Made by a program: the position numbers and the translations under genes
From: a virus
DNA: 64,000 bases
Virus record (IMG/VR): IMGVR_UViG_3300027782_000032
Location: 124,001-188,000 of that record
Strand: one strand, 5' to 3'
In this document: piece by piece, positions 42,648 to 48,692 of the stretch
Position numbering within the stretch: position 1 is the first letter of the stretch
How the letters are laid out: every line of letters starts with the position of its first letter
The notes under the pieces: generated by a model
What the model saw: the letters and a program-made list of their open reading frames with translations, nothing else
Told to the model about the DNA's origin: nothing
Database searches by the model: none

Positions 42648-42680
42648 TAACGTGAAGGGCTCGGTAACCCCTTCACGTTA
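42648..42680 (-). terminator. 12-bp hairpin beginning at a stop codon
   Basis: TAACGTGAAGGG and its complement flank nine bases; the TAA is the stop of the 144-aa gene. It stacks directly on the three-way junction. There is no T-run, so it may protect the mRNA end rather than terminate. Confidence 0.6.
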
Positions 42681-43112
42681 TTCCTTATCGCCTGGCCTCA
42701 ACCAAGCTAATCTTTGAGATCCATTTACCATGGCTCTCATATCTTTAACGTCAGGGTGCTTCATAACTTCTGTAGTCTTATAAGCTACAGAGATAGAGAA
42801 GTCTGTAATCTCTATTGGATCGTTACCGAATGGAAGTCGTTTGTTACACATGGATACCATGTGTACTAGTGCTCCCATAAGCTCGTCATAGTCGAATTTA
42901 TTATAGATGTACTTACCGTCTTTTTTTGTTTTAATTTTATTAGCGTCTATATGTAACTCTTTTCTAACTATTTTTCCGTTTTTGTTACCTTCTATTTCTA
43001 CTATGTCTCTGCCAAATTTTAGGTAAAGTGGGTTACCTGAGATTGGCACTTTTATTTTCTTAACTGCCTTAACTTTGTTTTTAGCTTTTACCTTAACTGA
43101 TTTGCTTTTCAT
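42678..43112 (-). CDS. hypothetical basic protein, 144 aa
   Basis: The first 25 residues are Lys-rich (KSKSVKVKAKNKVKAVKKIK). The rest has beta-strand-like runs (LYLKFGRDIVEIEGNKNGKI) and no metal site. AAAAAGGAACGTAAC precedes the ATG. Function unknown; a nucleic-acid contact is plausible from the charge. Confidence 0.58.
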   Translation of the reverse strand: MKSKSVKVKAKNKVKAVKKIKVPISGNPLYLKFGRDIVEIEGNKNGKIVRKELHIDANKIKTKKDGKYIYNKFDYDELMGALVHMVSMCNKRLPFGNDPIEITDFSISVAYKTTEVMKHPDVKDMRAMVNGSQRLAWLRPGDKE

Positions 43113-43128
43113 GTTACGTTCCTTTTTG

Positions 43129-43293
43129 TTATTCTTTAACTTTTTCTTTGAACTCTCTCTCAGCCTGCTCAGACACTACACTACGGATGTAGTCTCCCCA
43201 CCGAACTCCTTTGTTGGCAGCAGCGAAAACAATCTTTGCATACTGATCATGTGAAAACATAATCTTTACTAGTTTTTTATCATCTGAACTCAT
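43129..43293 (-). CDS. small ribbon-helix-helix-like protein, 54 aa
   Basis: Starts MSSDDKKLVKIMFSHDQYAK and continues with a helix (FAAANKGVRWGDYIRSVVSE), the strand-helix-helix layout and size of Arc/CopG repressors. AAAAGGAG lies seven bases before the ATG. Arc-like repressors bind operators as dimers of dimers. It is 16 bases upstream of the 144-aa gene, in the middle of a run of similar small regulators. Confidence 0.68.
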   Translation of the reverse strand: MSSDDKKLVKIMFSHDQYAKIVFAAANKGVRWGDYIRSVVSEQAEREFKEKVKE

Positions 43294-43332
43294 TTTTATT
43301 CTCCTTTTAATTTAATTAATGTTACTGTACTG

Positions 43333-43497
43333 TTACTTTGCTCTAACTGCATGGTTTGTATTATCTTCTATTATTTGTATTCCCCGCTCCTTAGCGAGTT
43401 TGTCTATGCCTGCTCTATTAGCTGCTTTAGCTGCAGCTGTATCTTTTTTATTTGTTTTTATTGTTAACTTTACTAAATCTTTTGGCATTATAAACAT
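43333..43497 (-). CDS. small hypothetical protein, 54 aa
   Basis: Starts MFIMPKDLVKLTIKTNKKDT and continues with an Ala/Lys-rich helix (AAAKAANRAGIDKLAKERGI). AGGAAAG precedes the ATG at useful spacing. The function is unknown. It is too short to judge by composition alone, but the ribosome binding site, tight spacing and sense-strand operon position support it. Confidence 0.6.
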   Translation of the reverse strand: MFIMPKDLVKLTIKTNKKDTAAAKAANRAGIDKLAKERGIQIIEDNTNHAVRAK

Positions 43498-43512
43498 TAG
43501 GACTTTCCTTTC

Positions 43513-43839
43513 TTATTCTCTAGATCTGATGTACCTATCTGTTTCTACTTGTATCGCTTCGTGCACTTTATTAAAATCTGCGACCCTAACATCGTCAAAA
43601 TGTCCTTTTAAAAATGAACCCATATGATTAGCGCATTCTTCGAAAGTATTAATGTTTTTATTGGCTTTTGCCATATAGTATATGGCTCCATAGCACCTTA
43701 TGTCTATGAAGTTTAAGCTTAGAGCTAGTATGTTCTTAGCTACTTGGTTTACAGATATATCCCACTTCTTAGCTATTATTTCTAATTCTACTAACATTGT
43801 TGAAGCAGGTTTAAATTGTACATGCCCAGTTGTCTTCAT
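43513..43839 (-). CDS. ribbon-helix-helix-like protein (paralog B), 108 aa
   Basis: Residues 8-55 (HVQFKPASTMLVELEIIAKK ... SVNQVAKNILALSLNFIDIR) share the strand-helix-helix and 'vAKniLaLS' pattern of the paralogs at 42192 and 43855. The start is the ATG at 43839 after AAAGG; an in-frame TTG six bases upstream is less well placed. The C-terminal helices have no recognised motif. Confidence 0.58.
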   Translation of the reverse strand: MKTTGHVQFKPASTMLVELEIIAKKWDISVNQVAKNILALSLNFIDIRCYGAIYYMAKANKNINTFEECANHMGSFLKGHFDDVRVADFNKVHEAIQVETDRYIRSRE

Positions 43840-43854
43840 TTTCAACCTTTCTTA

Positions 43855-44340
43855 TTATTCTGAGAGGTCTACTGTAAACGACAATTTACTTGCTGGTTCG
43901 TTAGCTTTTGCGATAGTGATTAAGCGATCTTGTGCTTCGCTAATTCCCATAAATTGTAGTTCAAAGTCTTTGACGTCATCTCCGTGCTCTTTGCACGCTG
44001 AGCGTACAATACTGAAAATAAGTCCGCACCTTTGGTCTTCGCTGTGCACTTTAACGCCCCCACTTTCAAACATTTTAATAGTATCTTGAATTCGTTTACA
44101 GCACCCTTCAAAGAAGTCGGCGGATTTAAGACTGGGGACTATTCCATAAGATCGTATTAAGCTTTCTGTCATCTTTGAAATAAAACTTAAATATCTACAA
44201 TCCATGTCATACATTGACAATATTGCTAATCTTTTAGCAACTAAAGATTCAGAAATTCCTAATTTATCAGCAAGATTTTCGAGCGCTTTATTAGTCGTTA
44301 TGCTAGTTCGATAATTCATCTGCTTCCGTAGTGTAGCCAT
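43855..44340 (-). CDS. ribbon-helix-helix-like protein (paralog C), 161 aa
   Basis: Starts MATLRKQMNYRTSITTNKAL with helix LENLADKLGISESLVAKRLA following, the clearest DNA-binding-type layout of the three paralogs. AGAAGGAG lies eight bases before the ATG at 44340. A T-run terminator sits upstream, so it is likely the first gene of its transcript or subject to attenuation. The C-terminal 100 residues are helical and could bind a ligand or partner; that is inference. Confidence 0.6.
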   Translation of the reverse strand: MATLRKQMNYRTSITTNKALENLADKLGISESLVAKRLAILSMYDMDCRYLSFISKMTESLIRSYGIVPSLKSADFFEGCCKRIQDTIKMFESGGVKVHSEDQRCGLIFSIVRSACKEHGDDVKDFELQFMGISEAQDRLITIAKANEPASKLSFTVDLSE

Positions 44341-44373
44341 AAATATTTCTCCTTCTAAATACCTGTAGATACG

Positions 44374-44404
44374 AAAAAAGCCGTGACTCAACGAGAGCCA
44401 CGGC
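44374..44404 (-). terminator. intrinsic terminator with six-T run
   Basis: On the minus strand GCCGTG...CACGGC with an inner CTC/GAG pair forms the stem, followed by TTTTTT (44374-44379). It is 34 bases upstream of paralog C and ends the transcript of the small zinc gene. Confidence 0.85.
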
Positions 44405-44410
44405 GCATGT

Positions 44411-44443
44411 CCTGATTGTTACCCACCTAAGATTTCAATCAGG
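44411..44443 (-). other. 8-bp hairpin overlapping a stop codon
   Basis: CCTGATTG and its complement flank 17 bases. The arm contains the TGA of the small zinc gene. Together with the next terminator it forms a double hairpin. Confidence 0.55.
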
Positions 44444-44603
44444 GCTTATCAATGGACTTGCAACGAGAACACATTATGCGGTCTGGCACGTCCTTTAGTT
44501 TGACTACACTTGTATCATTCACAAAGGAATGCTTACAAGACGGTATGACTAGGTATTTGTTAAACTTGAGTAGTTCAACACCGACTATTTTGACACTTTT
44601 CAA
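44439..44603 (-). CDS. small CxH-CxxC zinc-type protein, 54 aa, TTG start
   Basis: The frame encodes KSVKIVGVELLKFNKYLVIP, then CKHSFVNDTS, and ends RIMCSRCKSIDKP. The Cys/His pairs (C-x-H, C-x-x-C, 22 residues apart) suggest one zinc site. The only start in the open frame is TTG at 44603, with AAGGAAG eight bases upstream; a TGA lies in frame just before it. It fills an otherwise long gap between 44341 and 44614. Function unknown. Confidence 0.62.
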   Translation of the reverse strand: MKSVKIVGVELLKFNKYLVIPSCKHSFVNDTSVVKLKDVPDRIMCSRCKSIDKP

Positions 44604-44614
44604 GCCTCACTTCC

Positions 44615-44830
44615 TTACCGGACTAGGCTTGCAAGGTCGTAGGCTTTTACAAGCCTGTCCGGTATCTTGAATTTTCTTTCATACAACTCTCGTACCCTTT
44701 CACAGAAGTCATCATCATCAAATTTGCTTAGGGGCATAGCCCTAGGGTTGACCTTAAATATCTTAGAAGCCATTCTTCTACTACTTAGTAGTATAATCCT
44801 TCTGGCTTTACATTGCCTGCTTTTTTTCAT
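44615..44830 (-). CDS. hypothetical basic protein, 71 aa
   Basis: Basic N-terminus (KKSRQCKARRIILLSSRR), acidic middle and helical end (VRELYERKFKIPDRLVKAYD). AAAGG precedes the ATG with longer than usual spacing. Its 3' end carries a bulged 15-bp inverted repeat (44616-44664) that could pair with itself or with the next gene's start region. Function unknown. Confidence 0.55.
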   Translation of the reverse strand: MKKSRQCKARRIILLSSRRMASKIFKVNPRAMPLSKFDDDDFCERVRELYERKFKIPDRLVKAYDLASLVR

Positions 44831-44831
44831 A

Positions 44832-45230
44832 TTAAACTTTGCCTTTCATAGCTTCTAGTTGGGCTTCTGAGTTATTTAGTTCTTTCTTAAGCTTAGTTAT
44901 TTGCAAAGCTAAATCGCTAGCAAGTTTATCCATACCTGCTAATATGCCGGCCATAACATCTGACTGATGTCTCACTAGCTTTGCTGTTTGTATCATCAAG
45001 CTATAAAGCTCATCAGGCCTATTTACTGACCCTCGTCTTCCTATCATTATTCCGTAAGGAAATAGTTCCTGCCCTACTGACCAGTCTATTACTAAAGCTA
45101 CAGATCTAACTTCAGGAATGTTTTCAAGCACTTCATTTATAACTTCAGTAAACCTATCAGTAGCTTCTTCGTGTCTAAGCTTTACTGTTTTTACTGCTTC
45201 CGACTGTTTAATCATTATCTCTTCGCTCAT
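44832..45230 (-). CDS. hypothetical protein with C-terminal coiled coil, 132 aa
   Basis: The first 80 residues have strand-like runs (VRSVALVIDWSVGQELFPYG); residues 95-130 (LASDLALQITKLKKELNNSE) form a heptad coiled coil, so the protein probably oligomerises. AGGAGACGCA precedes the ATG. It overlaps the end of the membrane protein gene by 23 bases. Confidence 0.6.
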   Translation of the reverse strand: MSEEIMIKQSEAVKTVKLRHEEATDRFTEVINEVLENIPEVRSVALVIDWSVGQELFPYGIMIGRRGSVNRPDELYSLMIQTAKLVRHQSDVMAGILAGMDKLASDLALQITKLKKELNNSEAQLEAMKGKV

Positions 45231-45537
45231 TGCGTCTCCTAAGTTCTAGTTCTATTTCGTGCTCAATAGCTCTACTTGCCAACCACACAGGCAGTAACAG
45301 TATAAGGCTGAGACCATTAAAGCAACATAAAACTGTAATCCAAAATGATACGTGGTATCCAAGGCAAAATCGGCAAGATAAAAGTTCTCCTGCTAATGAT
45401 GTGTATGCTGATTTAGATTCTCTCCACGCTTCAGCGTGAGCTCTAGCTGTAGAGAATATAGTGCCATCAAACCAAGCGTCTAAAGTTCCTTTGCTTGCTA
45501 ATGCAATTATTAAAGTTGTTAGAATGGCTTCTATCAA
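45208..45537 (-). CDS. DUF1360-like membrane protein, 109 aa
   Basis: The block ELLSCRFCLGYHVSFWITV (near 60-80) matches the 'ellsCpyClsfhv-lw' signature of DUF1360 proteins, and a second hydrophobic segment follows (LSLILLLPVWLAS). One further hydrophobic run is near the N-terminus, so three membrane spans are likely. The TTG at 45537 is the start, with GGAGG five bases upstream; an upstream start would overlap the sulfotransferase-like gene. The basic tail (RRRNERR) should face the cytoplasm. Function unknown. Confidence 0.68.
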   Translation of the reverse strand: MIEAILTTLIIALASKGTLDAWFDGTIFSTARAHAEAWRESKSAYTSLAGELLSCRFCLGYHVSFWITVLCCFNGLSLILLLPVWLASRAIEHEIELELRRRNERRDND

Positions 45538-45550
45538 TTTAGCCTCCTTG

Positions 45551-46123
45551 CTATATAGAGTAATTATCAATCCTAGCGTACCCAAATAAGTGAGACATAT
45601 TATCTATTTCTTCTACTACTTCTGGCCACTTTTTAAAGTCGAGTCTATTTAATTTTGCATGTCTTCTTGAATTTACTTTTGTAGGTTTAGGAAGTTTGCT
45701 TATTCCTAGCGAGCTTGTAAGAAGGTAGTAACCTTCGCTACTGCTTGACCTAAGGTCTTCAACCCTATAAAACTTGTCAGTTAGCTGCATACACAGCTTG
45801 TTCCAATTTATCCAAAACATAGCTGCCCTTAGAGCGCTATTTTTTATTTCTAATAAACCAGCTGATTCTTTTGACACAGCTTTCCATAAAGACCTTTTGT
45901 GTGTGGTTAGGCTAGATATAGCCGACCAAGGTTCTCTAACTTGATGAAGTACCGTAGGGTTTAGAGGCTGCCATATGTCCTTCAGCCTACTCATTACCAT
46001 AGGCCAGCCTATTCCTCCGTCTTCCTGTAAGACTTCATGACCTATCTTGAATCCAGCGGCTTTTAGCTGTGAGTGTACAGCTGACGTTCCACTTCTTCCA
46101 CATCCTACTATTACAAGCTTCAT
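45551..46123 (-). CDS. sulfotransferase-like P-loop protein, 190 aa
   Basis: Residues 3-15 (LVIVGCGRSGTSA) are a 5'-phosphosulfate-type P-loop, and PTVLHQVREPWSAISSL (near 55-72) corresponds to the 3'-phosphate strand of PAPS sulfotransferases ('vR-P---i-S'). The protein is only distantly like the gene at 30317. It may sulfate a sugar. AAGGAAGTCCAAGC precedes the ATG. Two different sulfotransferase-type proteins in one phage suggest sulfated surface products, but neither acceptor is known. Confidence 0.68.
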   Translation of the reverse strand: MKLVIVGCGRSGTSAVHSQLKAAGFKIGHEVLQEDGGIGWPMVMSRLKDIWQPLNPTVLHQVREPWSAISSLTTHKRSLWKAVSKESAGLLEIKNSALRAAMFWINWNKLCMQLTDKFYRVEDLRSSSSEGYYLLTSSLGISKLPKPTKVNSRRHAKLNRLDFKKWPEVVEEIDNMSHLFGYARIDNYSI

Positions 46124-46150
46124 GCTTGGACTTCCTTGACTAGTAAAATA

Positions 46151-46184
46151 ACAGACCGATCCTTTATTACCAGAATCGGTCTGT
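46151..46184 (-). terminator. intrinsic terminator, 10-bp stem
   Basis: ACAGACCGAT and its complement flank 14 bases; TATTTTACT follows on the minus strand. It ends the transcript of the small membrane protein genes. Confidence 0.72.
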
Positions 46185-46189
46185 CCTCC

Positions 46190-46480
46190 TTAATACCTGT
46201 TCTTAGATCTCCTCTTACGATGATAGCCGCTACCGTTATATCGACTTTTTGTTAGTCTTATATAGGAGCTGTCAAGGTGACGAGTAAACTTACCTGGCGC
46301 CCAGAAAGGTTTACCCTCATTGATATTACTATCGGTTCGTAAAAATATGTAACAAAGAACAAAGCTAAAACAAATAGGTATAATTGACTTAAGAGCTGCT
46401 GCAGCCACTAGGCCACCTGCGATAACCCAAAAGCTTATTGTTACCTTATCGTCCTCAGGAGTGTACAATCTATAGCTCAT
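46190..46480 (-). CDS. small membrane protein, 96 aa
   Basis: Two hydrophobic segments (SFWVIAGGLVAAAALKSIIP and ICFSFVLCYIFLR, about residues 16-50) are separated by a short turn, followed by a basic tail (HRKRRSKNRY). I take the ATG at 46480 (MSYRLYTPED), five bases after the upstream stop; an ATG at 46507 is an alternative. The layout (membrane hairpin plus basic tail near the terminase) could fit a holin, but that is only a guess. Confidence 0.5.
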   Translation of the reverse strand: MSYRLYTPEDDKVTISFWVIAGGLVAAAALKSIIPICFSFVLCYIFLRTDSNINEGKPFWAPGKFTRHLDSSYIRLTKSRYNGSGYHRKRRSKNRY

Positions 46481-46485
46481 TATTA

Positions 46486-46695
46486 TTATAGAGTTCCATA
46501 GGGCCATTCACGTGATATACCTCTATCAGGAGGCGGCGACCCTTCATTAGGTCGATTGTGCTCTATATCGTAAGGAGGCTTAAGTGGATAATTCATGGAA
46601 GCTAAGTTTCCAAGCGCCAGTCTACTAGCTGGCAGCCTTTGGGTTGAAATCAATCCTGAACGCTCTAGAAACCTCTTAGGTGAACGGTTTGCCAT
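46486..46695 (-). CDS. hypothetical protein, 69 aa
   Basis: The ATG at 46695 (MANRSPKRFL) follows GAGG by ten bases; a GTG at 46746 lacks a site. The second half is Pro-rich (NRPNEGSPPPDRGISREWPY) and probably unstructured. It lies between two small membrane protein genes. Function unknown. Confidence 0.5.
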   Translation of the reverse strand: MANRSPKRFLERSGLISTQRLPASRLALGNLASMNYPLKPPYDIEHNRPNEGSPPPDRGISREWPYGTL

Positions 46696-46750
46696 TGAAA
46701 CTTTACCTCTTTTTTTAAAGTAAGTGTATGTACCTAACGGGCTCACAAGG

Positions 46751-46885
46751 CTAGAATCCAGCGAAGGCTAAGACCATCAATAGAGCTATAAGACAGGCTA
46801 GGCCTATCGGCTCCATTGAATCAGCCATGCTGTATCCGTCAGAACCATACTCGTCCTCTACCCTCTCAGAGATTCTGTATAACAT
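46751..46885 (-). CDS. small single-span membrane protein, 44 aa
   Basis: Starts MLYRISERVEDEYGSDGYSM and ends with a hydrophobic helix (IGLACLIALLMVLAFAGF), so it is a tail-anchored peptide. GGAG lies eight bases before the ATG at 46885. The first bases of this gene and of the plus-strand terminase overlap in a shared CATG. Position next to lysis-type or packaging genes makes a spanin or holin-like role conceivable, without proof. Confidence 0.52.
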   Translation of the reverse strand: MLYRISERVEDEYGSDGYSMADSMEPIGLACLIALLMVLAFAGF

Positions 46886-48692
46886 GATTAGTACTCCAAA
46901 CCCAACAGATAAAGCCTCTAAAAGCCAAAAGAGCTTAGACGAAGTAGTAGCCAGAATAAAACAGGGGGCTATTCCTAACCTATCCTGTATTCTACCAGCA
47001 ATACTCAATCTCGATGGTAAACCCTACAGCTTAGAAAAGCACTATCAATTTGAGTCGCTCTTCAATGTTTATATGCCTAGGCGCACCATATTGAAGACTG
47101 GGCGTCAGGTTGGTAAAAGCACGGTTATCTCGGCGCATGGAGTTATAACTTGTGCCACTATACCTTACTTTAGAAACCTTTATATTACTCCTTTGTTTGA
47201 ACAGGTGCGCCGCCTGTCCAGTAACTACGTTCGCCCTTTTATAGAGCAGTCTCCGGTTAAATCAGTATTGATAGGCCCAGAGACAGAGAACAGTGTTTTG
47301 CAGCGAAGCTTTCGCAACAACAGCATGATGCAGTTCTCATTTGCCTTACTCGACGCCGACCGAGTGCGTGGTATTCGGGCTGATCAAGTGGTTATTGACG
47401 AAGTACAGGATATGGACGGTGACCATATACCTGTTATCCGTGAAACCATGTCAGCTAGCGAATGGGGAACCATGAAGATAGCTGGAACCCCTAAGACACT
47501 TGATAATACCATTGAAAGGGAATGGCTATCATCTTCACAGGCTGAGTGGTGTATAACCTGTAGCGCCTGCAAGTATCTAAATGTTTCGTCTGTTAATCAT
47601 GACCTTATTGCCATGATTGGCCCGGTTAGGGCTGATATATGCGAAGAACGACCCGGCACAGTTTGCGCTAAGTGCTTCGCTATTATCCATCCCAGAAATG
47701 GAAGATGGATTCACAAACATCCTGAAAGAAGGTTAAACTATGCTGGCTATCATATTCCGCAACCAATTATGCATATTCACTACTCACGACCTGATAAGTG
47801 GGCTGAGTTGAATGCAAAGAGAGAAGGGATGGGAAACTATACGCATGAGAAATTCTTAAACGAAGTATTAGGTGAAAGCTCTGGAGCAGGTTTACAGCTT
47901 GTGTCCATGCTTGAACTGCAAGCAGCTTCAAATCCAGATCTTAAAAATAATCCTAGAGATCCATCTGCCAACTGTAAGGAAGAACTACTAAGAAAGTACG
48001 CACATCGAGTTCTCGCGGTTGACTGGGGAGGTGGCGGTGAGAAAGGCGTAAGCTTGACCGTGCTTGCTGTAATGGGAATTACGGCTACAGGTTTAATAGA
48101 GGTAATATGGGCAAAGAGGTTACTTACGCCTCATGACCATATGGCTGAAGCTGCAGAGTGTCTAAAGATTTACAGAATGTACAAATGCGAGTTTATAACT
48201 CATGACTTCTCAGGAGCAGGTGTAGTCAGAGAGACAGTGCTTGTTCAGTCAGGAATATCTCCATCTAGCTTGCTTCCAGTGCAGTACGTTAGGGCTGCTA
48301 GCAAAGGTATGTTTACCTATGTTCCAGCCGCTCCAGCTCATCCTAGGCCTCACTACAGAGCTGATAAGACTAGAAGCCTGCTTACTACATGTTCTGCAAT
48401 TAGAACCAAGAAGATACGATTCTTTGCCTACGATTATATTAGCTCTGAAGATCCTGGACTTATTCAAGACTTCCTAGCCTTAATTGAGAACAAGACTACT
48501 ACAGCTGCTGGATCTGACATATACACTATTCAGAGAAACCCAGCCATGTCTGATGACTTTGCTCAGTCAGTAAACATTGGAGCTTTGTGCTTATGGCACA
48601 TGACAGGAAGATGGCCTGACTTCAAGACAGACAAGTACTCTATAACTAGAGAGCAGTCTATGGAGTCTGGAATGTCCGGTTGGAACACTTAA
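46884..48692 (+). CDS. terL: terminase large subunit
   Basis: The ATPase half has Walker A GRQVGKST (near 74) and Walker B VVIDEVQDM (near 170), followed by the coupling block IAGTPK. A zinc-type insert CSACK...CAKC follows (near 230-265). The nuclease half begins with VLAVDWGGGG (near 378, the first metal Asp of the RNase H-like fold) and has HDFSGAG and PAMSDDFAQ later. It cuts and packages phage DNA into proheads. Length (602 aa) is usual. I use the ATG at 46884, because the upstream ATG at 46827 has no ribosome binding site. Convergent overlap with 48689 is four bases. Confidence 0.93.
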   Translation: MISTPNPTDKASKSQKSLDEVVARIKQGAIPNLSCILPAILNLDGKPYSLEKHYQFESLFNVYMPRRTILKTGRQVGKSTVISAHGVITCATIPYFRNLYITPLFEQVRRLSSNYVRPFIEQSPVKSVLIGPETENSVLQRSFRNNSMMQFSFALLDADRVRGIRADQVVIDEVQDMDGDHIPVIRETMSASEWGTMKIAGTPKTLDNTIEREWLSSSQAEWCITCSACKYLNVSSVNHDLIAMIGPVRADICEERPGTVCAKCFAIIHPRNGRWIHKHPERRLNYAGYHIPQPIMHIHYSRPDKWAELNAKREGMGNYTHEKFLNEVLGESSGAGLQLVSMLELQAASNPDLKNNPRDPSANCKEELLRKYAHRVLAVDWGGGGEKGVSLTVLAVMGITATGLIEVIWAKRLLTPHDHMAEAAECLKIYRMYKCEFITHDFSGAGVVRETVLVQSGISPSSLLPVQYVRAASKGMFTYVPAAPAHPRPHYRADKTRSLLTTCSAIRTKKIRFFAYDYISSEDPGLIQDFLALIENKTTTAAGSDIYTIQRNPAMSDDFAQSVNIGALCLWHMTGRWPDFKTDKYSITREQSMESGMSGWNT

